A stretch of 24,974 bases of DNA from Streptomyces sp. NRRL WC-3605 (GTDB lineage Bacteria; Actinomycetota; Actinomycetes; Streptomycetales; Streptomycetaceae), in contig NZ_LLZN01000087.1 in NCBI RefSeq assembly GCF_001509795.1, forward strand, positions 1 through 24,974, read 5' to 3'. Shown here one piece after another: positions 1 through 8,809 of this stretch. Every line of letters starts with the position of its first letter. Positions within the stretch are counted from its first letter, which is position 1. Both the position numbers and the translations under genes were made by a program. The notes beneath the pieces are model-generated. The model saw only the letters and a program-made list of their open reading frames with translations. It did no database searches and was not told where the DNA came from.

Positions 1-2
1 CC

Positions 3-2384
3 CCCGCCGCTCCCCCGGCCGCTCCCGGCTTCCCGGTGCTGCGCCCGGTCGACGACAGCGCCCAGGTCCCCGCGGCCACCGCGCCCGAGCCGCCCGCCCC
101 CGTTCCCCCGGTGGCCGAGCAGCCCGAGGCCGAGCGGCCGGAGCCCGAGCCGGAGCTCAACCACGCCGCCGCCGACGCCGAGGCGGCCCGCCTGTTCGGC
201 GGAGACGACGAGCCGGAGGCGGAACGGAACGACGAGCCGGAGGCGGAGCAGACCGCCGCGCCGGGGGCCGGCACCCCGTCCGGTGCGGCCGACGACACCG
301 CGCGGGCCGACGCCGACCCGCAGCCGCAGCCCGAAGCAGCCCCGGTACAGCCGGAGGCCGAGGTGCAGCCGGAGGCCGCGCCGACCACCCCGGAGGCGGC
401 GCCCGCCGCCGAGCCGGAGGCGCACCCCGCCGCCCCCGAGCAGCCGCAGGCCCACCCCGCCGCCCAGGCCCAGGCCCCGATGCCGCCGCACGCCCAGCCC
501 GGCATCCCCGCGCAGCCGCCCGCGGCCCCTGGTGAGCAGCCGCACGCCCAGCCCGCCGGACAGCAGCAGCCCGGCCAGCCGTTGCCGCCGCTGCCCCAGG
601 GCTTCGTGCCCGCGCACCCCCAGCAGGGCGCGCCGCAGCAGGGCGTACCGCAGCCGCCGGCCCAGGGCGCCCCGCCGGCTCCCGGCTACGGCTACGGCTA
701 CCCGCAGCAGCCCGGACAGCCGCAGCCCCAGCAGCTCCCGGCCCAGGGCGGATTCGGCCCGGCCCAGCCGCAGCCCGGCCAGCCCGGCCAGCCGGTGGAC
801 CCGCGCCAGGCGCACCAGCCGACCCAGCCCATCCAGCCCGGCCAGCCGCAGCAGCCGTACGGCTACCCGCAGCAGCCCGGCCAGCCGCAGCCGCAGCCGC
901 AGGCACCCCAGCAGGTGCCGCAGCCGGGACAGCCCCAGCCCTACGGCTATCCGCAGCAGCCGGGTCAGCCGCAGCCCGGTTACGGCTACCCGCAGCAGCA
1001 GCCGGGCTACGGCTATCCCCAGCAGCCCGGCGCGCCCGGCCAGCCCGGTCAGCCCCAGCAGCCGGCCGCGCAGCAGCCCCCGGCCCAGCCGCAGCCTCAG
1101 CCGCAGGCACCACAGGCCCCGCAGACCCCCGCCGCCTACGGCAGCCAGGGCGGCTGGTCGGCGCCGCCCGGTCCGCAGGCCGGTCCGGGTGCCCCGCAGC
1201 AGCAGGCCGCGCCCGGCACGCCGCTCGGCTACAACGCCGCAGTGGAGCTGTCGTCCGACCGCCTGCTGCGCAACCAGCCGAAGGCCCGCAAGAACAACCA
1301 GGGTCCGTCCCGGTTCAAGCTCGGTGCCAAGAAGGAGCAGGCGGAGCGGGAGCGCAAGCTCGGTCTGATCCGGACGCCGGTGATGTCCTGCTACCGGATC
1401 GCGGTCATCAGCCTCAAGGGCGGTGTCGGCAAGACGACGACGACCATGTCGCTGGGTGCCACGCTGGCCACCGAGCGGCAGGACAAGATCCTGGCGATCG
1501 ACGCCAACCCGGACGCCGGCACGCTCGGCCGACGGGTGCGGCGCGAGACGGGTGCGACGATCCGCGACCTGGTGCAGGCGATCCCGCAGCTCAACAGCTA
1601 CATGGACATCCGCCGCTTCACCTCGCAGGCGCCCTCCGGTCTGGAGATCATCGCCAACGACGTGGATCCGGCCGTCTCCACCACGTTCAACGACCAGGAC
1701 TACCGCAGCGCGCTGGACGTGCTGGGGCGGCAGTACCCGATCATCCTCACGGACTCGGGCACCGGCCTGCTCTACAGCGCCATGCGCGGGGTGCTGGATC
1801 TCGCCGACCAGCTGATCATCATCTCGACTCCGTCCGTGGACGGTGCGAGCAGCGCGTCGACGACGCTGGACTGGCTGTCGGCGAACGGCTTCGCGGATCT
1901 CGTGCAGCGGTCGGTCACCGTGATCTCGGGTGTCCGCGAGACGGGCAAGATGATCAAGGTGGACGACATCGTCGCCCACTTCGAGACCCGGTGCCGCGGT
2001 GTCGTCGTGATCCCCTTCGACGAGCACCTCTCCGCGGGTGCCGAGGTGGACCTCGACATGATGCGTCCCAAGACGCGCGAGGCGTACTTCGACCTCGCCG
2101 CCCTGATCGCCGAGGACATCGCCCGGACCCAGCAGGGCTTCGGCAACCCGAACATGCAGTACCAGCACCCGCAGCAGCAGGGCTACCCGCAGCAGCCCGG
2201 ACAGCCGCAGCCCCAGCAGCCGTACGCCCAGCCCGATGGTGCCCCGCAGCCCGGGCAGGGCTGGCAGCAGGCGCCGCAGCAGCCGGCGCCGGGGCAGCAA
2301 TGGCAGCAGCAGGCCCCGCCGCCGCAGGAACCGCAGCAGGGGCAGCAGCAGGGCGTCGTCCCGCCCGGCTGGACCCAGCAGTAG
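3..2384 (+). CDS. ParA/MinD-like ATPase with long Pro/Gln-rich flanks (SCO5717-type), 5' partial
   Basis: Predicted deviant-Walker P-loop ATPase of the ParA/MinD superfamily. The frame is open to the left edge, so the true start may lie outside; the first in-window start candidate is a GTG at 36. Numbered from that GTG, residues 1 to about 400 are low-complexity Pro/Gln/Ala sequence, with an acidic stretch first and then repeats of the type [13 protein letters not shown]. The ATPase core runs from about 450 to 700. Its Walker A is KGGVGKTT at 461-468 (signature lysine 461), followed by DANPDAGT and the switch-like ILTDSGTG. The last ~75 residues are again Gln/Pro-rich. From memory, similar proteins flank the Streptomyces esx (type VII secretion) locus and affect growth and development, so a role in positioning or secretion-linked growth is plausible but inferred. 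The gene converges on ribF across a shared hairpin. Confidence 0.85.
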   Translation, partial: PAAPPAAPGFPVLRPVDDSAQVPAATAPEPPAPVPPVAEQPEAERPEPEPELNHAAADAEAARLFGGDDEPEAERNDEPEAEQTAAPGAGTPSGAADDTARADADPQPQPEAAPVQPEAEVQPEAAPTTPEAAPAAEPEAHPAAPEQPQAHPAAQAQAPMPPHAQPGIPAQPPAAPGEQPHAQPAGQQQPGQPLPPLPQGFVPAHPQQGAPQQGVPQPPAQGAPPAPGYGYGYPQQPGQPQPQQLPAQGGFGPAQPQPGQPGQPVDPRQAHQPTQPIQPGQPQQPYGYPQQPGQPQPQPQAPQQVPQPGQPQPYGYPQQPGQPQPGYGYPQQQPGYGYPQQPGAPGQPGQPQQPAAQQPPAQPQPQPQAPQAPQTPAAYGSQGGWSAPPGPQAGPGAPQQQAAPGTPLGYNAAVELSSDRLLRNQPKARKNNQGPSRFKLGAKKEQAERERKLGLIRTPVMSCYRIAVISLKGGVGKTTTTMSLGATLATERQDKILAIDANPDAGTLGRRVRRETGATIRDLVQAIPQLNSYMDIRRFTSQAPSGLEIIANDVDPAVSTTFNDQDYRSALDVLGRQYPIILTDSGTGLLYSAMRGVLDLADQLIIISTPSVDGASSASTTLDWLSANGFADLVQRSVTVISGVRETGKMIKVDDIVAHFETRCRGVVVIPFDEHLSAGAEVDLDMMRPKTREAYFDLAALIAEDIARTQQGFGNPNMQYQHPQQQGYPQQPGQPQPQQPYAQPDGAPQPGQGWQQAPQQPAPGQQWQQQAPPPQEPQQGQQQGVVPPGWTQQ
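690..1120 (+). repeat. Coding tandem-like repeats for Pro/Gln/Gly/Tyr-rich segment
   Basis: Imperfect repeats in the coding sequence of the ParA-like protein. The unit encodes variants of [11 protein letters not shown], built from near-identical stretches such as ggctacccgcagcagcccgg. They give an intrinsically disordered N-terminal region. A smaller block of the same type recurs near 2160-2380. Confidence 0.75.
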
Positions 2385-2401
2385 CGGACGCGAGCGCGAG
2401 A

Positions 2402-2444
2402 ACGGCGGAGGGCCGACACCGAACGGGTGCCGGCCCTCCGCCGT
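2402..2444. terminator. Bidirectional intrinsic terminator
   Basis: Two 19-nt arms (2402-2420 and 2426-2444) are complementary at 18 of 19 positions around a 5-nt loop. The single A/C mismatch on the + strand becomes a G-U pair in the - strand transcript. The hairpin lies 17 nt after the stop of the ParA-like gene and 18 nt after the stop of ribF, so it can end both converging transcripts. There is no U-run, as is common in Streptomyces. Confidence 0.85.
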
Positions 2445-2462
2445 CTGCTGTGCGGGTCCGCG

Positions 2463-3419
2463 TCAGGCGGAACCGTCGGCCGCCGCGATCAGTTCCCGGC
2501 ACCGCTGCACGTCCCGGGCCATGGCCTCCAGGAGCGCGTCGAGCGAGTCGAACTTCTCCTGGCCGCGCACGTAGGCGAGGAAGTCGACCGACACGTGCAG
2601 CCCGTACAGGTCGAGGCCGACGCGGTCGATGGCGTACGCCTCCACCGTGCGCTCGGTGCCGTCGAACTGCGGGTTGGTGCCGACGGAGACGGCGGCCGGC
2701 ATCACCTCGCCCTGGGCGTGCAGCCAGCCGGCGTAGACGCCGTCGGCGGGGATCGCGGTGTGCGGCAGGGTCTCCACGTTGGCGGTGGGGAAGCCGAGCT
2801 CGCGGCCGCGCTGGGCGCCGCGTACGACGACGCCCTCCACGCGGTGCGGGCGGCCCAGGATCTCGGCGGCCCCGGCGACGTCGCCCTCGGCGACCAGTCG
2901 GCGGGTCAGGGTCGAGGAGAACGGCTCGCCGCCGCCCGCCTCACCGCTGACGAACAGGTCGACGACCTCGACCTCGTAGTCGTAGGTCTTGCCCTGCTCG
3001 GCGAGGAACTCGACGTTCCCGGCGGCGCGGTGCCCGAAGCGGAAGTTGGGGCCCTCCACGACCGCCTTGGCGTGCAGCTTGTCGACGAGGACCTTGACGA
3101 CGAACTCGGCCGGCGACAGCTTCGAGAACTCGGTCGTGAACGGCAGGACCAGCACCGCGTCCACGCCCAGCTCGGCCATCAGCTCGGCGCGCCGGTGGTG
3201 CGGGGCGAGCAGGGGCGGGTGGCTGCCGGGGCGGACGACCTCGCTGGGATGCGGGTCGAAGGTGACGACGACGGCCGGGACGCCCAGCTCCCGGGCGCGG
3301 TCCACGGCGTGCCGGATGATCAGCTGGTGTCCGCGGTGGACTCCGTCGTAGGAACCGATGGTGACGACGCTGCGCCCCCAGTCCTGGGGGATGTCCTCCA
3401 AGCCACGCCAGCGCTGCAC
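2463..3419 (-). CDS. ribF: Bifunctional riboflavin kinase / FAD synthetase
   Basis: Phosphorylates riboflavin to FMN and adenylates FMN to FAD in the cytoplasm. The 318-residue length is normal. The N-terminal nucleotidyltransferase domain shows GSYDGVHRGH (about 22-31) and TFDPHP (53-58), then a GPNFRFGHRAAGN segment. The C-terminal kinase domain shows GRELGFPTAN and SVGTNPQFDG. The GTG start at 3419 is chosen because AAGGAG (3428-3433) lies 8 nt upstream and the family begins just before WRGLEDIP. A longer frame to 3500 exists but adds non-homologous sequence. It lies 145 nt downstream of the pseudoprotease-NTPase gene on the same strand and ends at a shared terminator. No RFN (FMN riboswitch) element was recognised upstream. 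Confidence 0.95.
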   Translation of the reverse strand: MQRWRGLEDIPQDWGRSVVTIGSYDGVHRGHQLIIRHAVDRARELGVPAVVVTFDPHPSEVVRPGSHPPLLAPHHRRAELMAELGVDAVLVLPFTTEFSKLSPAEFVVKVLVDKLHAKAVVEGPNFRFGHRAAGNVEFLAEQGKTYDYEVEVVDLFVSGEAGGGEPFSSTLTRRLVAEGDVAGAAEILGRPHRVEGVVVRGAQRGRELGFPTANVETLPHTAIPADGVYAGWLHAQGEVMPAAVSVGTNPQFDGTERTVEAYAIDRVGLDLYGLHVSVDFLAYVRGQEKFDSLDALLEAMARDVQRCRELIAAADGSA

Positions 3420-3496
3420 TGTGCCTGCTCCTTGTCGCAAACTCGTCGAACCGGTGTCCGTCATTGCCCAAACGGTCTTACGCAGCTCTAAGGGTG

Positions 3497-3560
3497 CCAT
3501 GCCGACGGCCCCCGGCCCGCATCGGCATGGGCGCTGTGACGGGGTGCACGTGCCGATGCG
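3497..3560 (-). promoter_or_regulatory. Competing hairpins in the leader between NTPase gene and ribF
   Basis: Three segments can pair in two exclusive ways. Segment 3551-3560 (tgccgatgcg) pairs perfectly with 3518-3527 (cgcatcggca). Segment 3522-3530 (tcggcatgg) pairs perfectly with 3497-3505 (ccatgccga). In the - strand transcript the first segment begins 4 nt after the stop codon of the upstream gene. This resembles an attenuator geometry, but function is inferred. Confidence 0.4.
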
Positions 3561-3564
3561 CCGC

Positions 3565-6500
3565 TCAGACGGGGACGCCCGCCAGGTTCTCGATCATGCG
3601 GCGGGTGCTGGGGCCGACGACGGCCGCCCAGTCCCGTGGTGTGCCGGTGAGCCAGCCGGCGACCCGCGCGGCGAAGCCGGGGACCTCCCGGGCGAGGTCG
3701 ACCAGGCCGCGGTCGAAGCGGGCGGCGCCGTCCGGGGTGCGGACGAGCAGCAGCCCGGTGTGGTGGACGAGGTCGCGCAGGGAGTCGTCCGCCGCGCCGC
3801 CCGTGGTGCGGACGGCGGCGTGCAGCAGGGCGTCGAGGACGGCGGGCGCCTGTTCGTGGGTGAGCAGGAAGTCCAGCAGCTCCCGGCGCAGTCCGCGGGA
3901 GGCGGGGGTGCCGGGGGCGGCGAGCACGGTGGCGAGGGCGGCCCGCACCTGTTCCGGGCCGCCGTCGAGCAGGCCGGTGACGAGCGGGAAGAGGACCGCC
4001 CTGGCACCGGGTCCCTGGTCGAGGGACCGGTCGACGTAGGCGGCGACGTCGGTGGCGGTCTCGGGGTGCCGCCGTACCGCGTCCTGGACGAGGCCGGCGA
4101 CCTTGCGGGCGAGGCCGGGTGCGGTGACATCGGCGAGGGAGCGCAGCACGGCGCCGGTGCCGGGACGCTCCAGGCGGGCGCGGAAGGCCTCCAGGACCGG
4201 CTCGGGGTGGGTGGCCAGGGCGGCGACGAGGGCGCTGGGCGGGAACTGCGGGTCGGCGGCCGTGAAGTGCGCGAGGGCCTGCGGGAGATGGCGGGCGCGG
4301 GAGTGCGGGTCGCGGACGAGGAGGGCGAGGGCGCCGCCGTGCAGGGCGCTGTCGGCGGGGCGGGCGAGCAGGGCGAGGGCGGCGTAGCGCAGCAGGGCGC
4401 GGTCGGCCTCGGTGTGGACGTGGGGTGCGGCGCGCAGCCCGTGGGCGAGGGCGGCGACGCGCCGGGCGGGGCGTTCGTCGTGGGCCCAGCGGTCCACCGC
4501 CCGGCAGACGGCGGACGGCTCCTCCTCGGCGAGGGCGCCGAGGAGTTCGTCGGCGCGGGGGTGGGCGCTGGCGACGAGGGTCTCGGTGAGGTCGTCGAGG
4601 GCGTGGTGGCGGTGGGTGTGCAGCAGGGCCTGGGCGGCGAGGGCGACGGTGGCGTGCGGGGTGGCGGGCAGCGGGCGGTCGTCGTCGAACCAGCGGGTGA
4701 GCCGGGGCTGTACGGCGGTGGGGTCGGCGGCGAGGAGGCGGGCGACGGCGTCCAGGTAGCGGGGCGGCCGGGGTCCCTCGGTGTCGTCGAGGGGGCCGTC
4801 GGCGGGGACGAGGCGGCGCAGCAGGTCGAGGCGTTCGGTGTCCGGCAGGGGCAGCGCGGTCCAGAAGGCGGGGCCGAGGTCGGCGGGTGCGGGGTGCCCC
4901 TGCCGGCGCCAGGCCACGATCCGGTCGGCGGTGAGCCGCAGGACGTCCAGGTGGGGGGTGGCGTCGGGGATCCGCAGCAGGGTCTCGGTGAGCAGCCGGG
5001 CCGCCCACCAGTCGGTGCGGTCGGCGTCGAGCGCGTCGGACAGCTGCGCGAGCCGGTCGCCGAGCCGGCCGGTGCCGTGGAGACGCGGGACGAGCAGGAG
5101 GGCCTGGAGGACGGGGCCGATGCGGTGGCGCGGTACGGGAGGGGCGGGCCGGTCCGTGCTGCCGGTGGGGCCGGGGCGCAGCAGGGCGCGCAGGGCCTCG
5201 TCGAGGTCGAGGTGGAGGCCCTGGAGCCAGTCGGCGAGTTCCTCGTGGGCGAAGCGGTAGCCGTCGCCGGCCGGGACGAGGAGTCCTTCGGTGAGGACGG
5301 CGCGGGCCCAGCCGGTGGTGCCGCCGAGCCACCGGGGTGCGTGGCCCCAGGGGAACACCGCCTCGAAGGCGGGCCGGTCCAGTTCGCCCTGGCCGGTGCC
5401 GAGGCTGCGCCGGGCGGCCTCGTGGACCTGGCCGGCGACGCGGGCGGCGAGCCGGCGGACGGCGGTGCCGCGCAGGCCGTTCTCCGCGGCGAGGCGGACG
5501 GCGACGCGCAGGCACATCAGGTCGAGGTGGGCGGAGAGGACGTCGTGCCGGTCGGCCCCGTGGGGTGCGGGCGCGCCGGGCAGGGCGGCGCGCACGTCCG
5601 CGAGGAGGCGGAGGGTCAGGGGGTGGCGGGCGTCGGCGTCGGCGAGGGCGTCGTCGGGGATGCCGTGGCGGGCGCGGGCCTGCCGGGCCTCGTCGGGGGT
5701 GAGGTCGTCGAGGGCGAGGCAGGGCGGGACGGGTGCGTGGGGCGGGTGGCCCGCGGGGATGTGCAGCTGGTCCTCGGGGAATCCGGCACCGGCGGTCTCC
5801 CAGTGCTCGGTCCGGCAGGCCACCACCAGCCGAGCGCCGTGGTCGCGCAGCCAGCGCGCGGTGGCGCCGGTCCAGTCGGCGAGGCGGTCCGCGGCGGCGG
5901 GCGGCATCTCCTCCGGGCCGTCGAGCAGGAGCAGCAGGGGGCGGCCCGCGTCGCGGGCGAGGCGGGCCAGGCGCTCGGGCGTGAGGTCGGCGGCGAGGTC
6001 TACGCCGGCGGACGCGGCGAGGATGCGCGCGGCGCGGTCGAGCGCCCGGCGTGCCGCGTCGGCGACGGAGGTGTCATCGCCGGCGAGGTCGGCGCCGCGC
6101 AGCCAGAGGGTGGGTGCGGGGCCGGGGCCGTGGGTGCGCCGGGCGGCGAGTCCCGCGAGTTCCGTCGTACGGCCGCTGCCGGGCGGCCCGACCAGGCCGA
6201 GGACGGTGGCCGGGCCCGCGAGGAAGGCGTCGAACTCCGCGGTGACGGCGGCCCGTTGGACGGGAGCCCCCTGTGATCCGGAGGGCGGGGCGTCCTGGGC
6301 GACCTGGGTGGCCGTCAGCTCCAGCACTCCGGCGAGGTTCAGGTCGGCGCCGTGGGCGGGCACCGTCGCGGCGTTGTCGCCGAGGAGGTCGGTGAGCGGG
6401 CCGTCCGGGGCGGGCCGCAGCGGTGCGGCGAGCACGGCGTCGCTGTGGGCGGAGTGCAGGGCGGTGCCGAGGACACCGAGGACGGCTCCGGTCGTGGCGT

Positions 6501-7146
6501 CGAGCACGGGTCCGCCGGCGGCGCCTCCGCCGAGCCGCAGCGCGTCCCGGCCCGCGGTGCCGATGGCGAGTTCCAGGACGCCGTCGAGGGCGTGGTGGCG
6601 GTCGGTCGCCGTGTAGGTGGCGGGGGTGGCGTCGAGGACGCGGGCCTGCCGCCAGCCGCCGGCCGGGATGTGCACGTAGGTGCCGGTCCCGCAGCGGTCC
6701 CGGACGGTCACCGGCAGCGGGTCGACACCCAGCCCTTCGGTGCGGACGAGGGCGAGGCCCCGCTCGGGCAGCGGGGTCACCGCGGCGGCGGTCACCACGC
6801 AGCTGCGGCTGCCACCGGCGGTGTGCACGACGAGCCGGGACTGCCCGTCGACGACTTCGTGCGCGGTGACGACGGTGCCGTGGTGGTCGGCGAGGAAGCC
6901 GAGGCCGCGGGGCCGGCCGGCCGGGTCGTGGACGCGGACCAGGGCGTCGTCCCGGAGGCGGGCGCCCGGCGGGTCGTCGTCGGGGCGGTCCGGGTCCGGC
7001 CGGCGGGCGTGCCGGGGGCGGCCGTCGTCGTGGGGGCGGGCGCGCCGTGACCGGTGGGACGCGGTGGCCCCGTCGGGCTGCTCCGGGCCGTCGCCCGTCC
7101 CCCGCGTCCCGTCCGTGTCCGCCGCACGCGGGCCCCGTCCCGCCAT
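3565..7146 (-). CDS. Trypsin-like pseudoprotease fused to STAND/NACHT-like NTPase and helical repeats
   Basis: A 1193-residue multidomain protein. Residues 1-65 are Arg/Asp/Pro-rich and disordered. A trypsin-like fold spans about 66-250: GLGFLAD, VVTAHEVVDG (His96), RGLALVRT and GGGAAGGPVLD. The catalytic Asp position holds Gly130 and the GxSGGP serine is Ala210, so proteolysis is not expected. A P-loop NTPase follows: Walker A GPPGSGRTT at 320-328 with Arg326 in place of Lys, Walker B LLLLLDG ending at 410, and a sensor-like ACRTEHWE near 443-450. The remaining ~700 residues are Ala/Leu-rich helical, consistent with a repeat solenoid. No signal peptide or membrane segment is visible, so it is probably cytoplasmic. 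The ATG at 7146 has GGGGAGG 7 nt upstream. It has its own leader after the truB terminator and lies upstream of ribF. By analogy with STAND proteins it may be a ligand-sensing switch; the ligand and output are unknown. Confidence 0.85.
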   Translation of the reverse strand: MAGRGPRAADTDGTRGTGDGPEQPDGATASHRSRRARPHDDGRPRHARRPDPDRPDDDPPGARLRDDALVRVHDPAGRPRGLGFLADHHGTVVTAHEVVDGQSRLVVHTAGGSRSCVVTAAAVTPLPERGLALVRTEGLGVDPLPVTVRDRCGTGTYVHIPAGGWRQARVLDATPATYTATDRHHALDGVLELAIGTAGRDALRLGGGAAGGPVLDATTGAVLGVLGTALHSAHSDAVLAAPLRPAPDGPLTDLLGDNAATVPAHGADLNLAGVLELTATQVAQDAPPSGSQGAPVQRAAVTAEFDAFLAGPATVLGLVGPPGSGRTTELAGLAARRTHGPGPAPTLWLRGADLAGDDTSVADAARRALDRAARILAASAGVDLAADLTPERLARLARDAGRPLLLLLDGPEEMPPAAADRLADWTGATARWLRDHGARLVVACRTEHWETAGAGFPEDQLHIPAGHPPHAPVPPCLALDDLTPDEARQARARHGIPDDALADADARHPLTLRLLADVRAALPGAPAPHGADRHDVLSAHLDLMCLRVAVRLAAENGLRGTAVRRLAARVAGQVHEAARRSLGTGQGELDRPAFEAVFPWGHAPRWLGGTTGWARAVLTEGLLVPAGDGYRFAHEELADWLQGLHLDLDEALRALLRPGPTGSTDRPAPPVPRHRIGPVLQALLLVPRLHGTGRLGDRLAQLSDALDADRTDWWAARLLTETLLRIPDATPHLDVLRLTADRIVAWRRQGHPAPADLGPAFWTALPLPDTERLDLLRRLVPADGPLDDTEGPRPPRYLDAVARLLAADPTAVQPRLTRWFDDDRPLPATPHATVALAAQALLHTHRHHALDDLTETLVASAHPRADELLGALAEEEPSAVCRAVDRWAHDERPARRVAALAHGLRAAPHVHTEADRALLRYAALALLARPADSALHGGALALLVRDPHSRARHLPQALAHFTAADPQFPPSALVAALATHPEPVLEAFRARLERPGTGAVLRSLADVTAPGLARKVAGLVQDAVRRHPETATDVAAYVDRSLDQGPGARAVLFPLVTGLLDGGPEQVRAALATVLAAPGTPASRGLRRELLDFLLTHEQAPAVLDALLHAAVRTTGGAADDSLRDLVHHTGLLLVRTPDGAARFDRGLVDLAREVPGFAARVAGWLTGTPRDWAAVVGPSTRRMIENLAGVPV

Positions 7147-7347
7147 CGTCGAACCTCCCCGCCCCGCACCCGCACGCTCATCGCCCGCCCTGTCGCTTCG
7201 ACGGTAGGCGGCAGATGATCAGTGGGACAGGTCGCGTGCCGAACGCGCCCCCTTGCACACCCTCGGTTCACTCCGAGCGCCTGCCCGGACGGGTGAACAG
7301 GCGGGGGTGGGTGGATACACCCTAGGGGTGGGGGAACCGAGGGGGGA

Positions 7348-7394
7348 CCGTGGAGCGGCGGGCAGAGGACGACCCCGTGACCGCCGCTCCACGG
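7348..7394 (-). terminator. Terminator after truB
   Basis: Perfect 14-bp inverted repeat (7348-7361 with 7381-7394) around a 19-nt loop. It starts 26 nt beyond the truB stop codon. It marks the end of the rimP-truB transcription unit and separates it from the pseudoprotease-NTPase gene. Confidence 0.75.
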
Positions 7395-7419
7395 GCAGGG
7401 ACCCGTGCCGTGCGGGCGC

Positions 7420-8325
7420 TCAGCCGAACACGGCGAGGCTCTTGGCCTTGCCCTTGTGCTCCTCGACGAGCGCGAGGAAGCGGCCGTCGGCGTCGAAGAC
7501 CCCGACGGGTCCGGAGCCGGTGTACTCGTCGGGCATGTCGAGCCGGACGCCGTTCGTGAGCAGCCGGGCGCGCCGGGCGTCGATCTCCCAGCGGGGGAAG
7601 GCCGCCGTGGCGGCGTCGGCGATCGGCATGACCGTGAGCTCCTGCTGGAGCTGGTCGAGCGTCCGCGCGGCGTCCAGCTTGTACGGCCCGACGCGGGTGC
7701 GCCGCAGGGCCGTGAGGTGCCCGCCGACGCCGAGGCCGGCACCGAGGTCGCGGGCGAGGGCCCGGATGTACGTGCCGGAGGAGCAGACGACGGAGACGAC
7801 CAGGTCGAGGACGGGGGTCCCGTCGTCGGCGACGGCGTCGCGCAGGTCGTACACCGAGAAGGACGACACGGTGACCGGGCGGGCCGGGATCTCGAAGTCC
7901 TCGCCGTCGCGGGCCCGCTTGTAGGAGCGGACCCCGTCGATCTTGATGGCGCTGACCTTGGACGGGACCTGCATGATGTCGCCGGTCAGCTTGGCGATCC
8001 CGGCGTCGACGGCGTCGCGGGTGACCTTCGAGGCGTCGGTGGACCCCGTGATCTCGCCCTCGGCGTCGTCGGTGACCGTGGTCTGGCCGAGGCGGATCGT
8101 GCCCAGGTACTCCTTCTCGGTCAGGGCCAGATGACCGAGCAGCTTGGTCGCCTTCTCGACGCCGAGGACGAGCACGCCCGTGGCCATCGGGTCGAGGGTG
8201 CCGGCGTGCCCGACCCGGCGGGTGCGGGCGATGCCGCGCATCTTGGCGACCACGTCGTGCGACGTGAAGCCCGACGGCTTGTCGACGATGACAAGGCCGT
8301 CGGGCGTGGTGTTCTTCTGCGTCAT
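7420..8325 (-). CDS. truB: tRNA pseudouridine(55) synthase
   Basis: Isomerises U55 in the T-loop of tRNAs. The 301-residue protein opens with GLVIVDKPSGFTSHDVV and carries the catalytic motif GTLDPMATG with Asp45. Later family segments include KEYLGTIRLG, VCSSGTYIRALARDLG and the C-terminal GVFDADGRFLAL region. The ATG at 8325 overlaps the rbfA stop as ATGA, so it is probably translated by coupling to rbfA. Its end is followed by a perfect 14-bp hairpin. Confidence 0.97.
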   Translation of the reverse strand: MTQKNTTPDGLVIVDKPSGFTSHDVVAKMRGIARTRRVGHAGTLDPMATGVLVLGVEKATKLLGHLALTEKEYLGTIRLGQTTVTDDAEGEITGSTDASKVTRDAVDAGIAKLTGDIMQVPSKVSAIKIDGVRSYKRARDGEDFEIPARPVTVSSFSVYDLRDAVADDGTPVLDLVVSVVCSSGTYIRALARDLGAGLGVGGHLTALRRTRVGPYKLDAARTLDQLQQELTVMPIADAATAAFPRWEIDARRARLLTNGVRLDMPDEYTGSGPVGVFDADGRFLALVEEHKGKAKSLAVFG

Positions 8326-8777
8326 TCCGCGGTGTCGCCGTCCGTCTCGTCCTCGGTGCCCGGCTTGCGGTACGGGTCCGCCTCACCGGCGTACCGGGCG
8401 CCCGCGGACGCCTCGCGGACCTTCTCGTCGGACTGGCGCGCCTTGTCGAGGAGGTCCTCGATGGTCTTGGCGGTGTCCGGCAGGGCGTCGGCGACGAAGG
8501 TGAGGGTCGGGGTGAACTTCACCCCGGCGGCCCGGCCGACCTCGGACCGCAGGACGCCCTTGGCGCTCTCCAGACCGGCCGCGGCGGCCGCCCGCTCCTC
8601 GTCGTCGCCGTACACCGTGTAGAAGACGGTCGCCTCCCGCAGGTCACCCGTGACGCGGGTGTCCGTGATGGTGACGTGCGAGCCGAGCCGCGGGTCCTTG
8701 ATCCCGCGTTGCAGCTTCTGGGCCACCACCTCTCGGATGAGGTCCGCCAGCCTCTTGGCACGCGCGTTGTCGGCCAC
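8322..8777 (-). CDS. rbfA: 30S ribosome-binding factor A
   Basis: Binds the 30S subunit during late maturation of 16S rRNA. The 151-residue protein begins ADNARAKRLADLI, followed by the conserved RGIKDPRLG and, later, GVKFTPTLTF with DALPDTA, as in the RbfA KH-like fold. The C-terminal 30 residues are charged and probably disordered. The GTG at 8777 has AAGGAG 8 nt upstream. It overlaps truB by 4 bp and lies 32 nt after ylxP. Confidence 0.96.
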   Translation of the reverse strand: MADNARAKRLADLIREVVAQKLQRGIKDPRLGSHVTITDTRVTGDLREATVFYTVYGDDEERAAAAAGLESAKGVLRSEVGRAAGVKFTPTLTFVADALPDTAKTIEDLLDKARQSDEKVREASAGARYAGEADPYRKPGTEDETDGDTAE

Positions 8778-8809
8778 TGGTCCGTCTCCTTAAGTGCTTA
8801 CGTCTTGCT

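Noticed and set aside
3420..3564. FMN riboswitch upstream of ribF
   Set aside because: The conserved RFN segments could not be recognised; only simple competing hairpins are present.
3358..6276. 972-codon open frame on the + strand opposite the pseudoprotease-NTPase gene
   Set aside because: Its product is Gly/Val/Glu-rich without motifs, as expected for the antisense of GC-rich coding DNA, whereas the - strand frame shows protease-fold and P-loop motifs and a good ribosome binding site.
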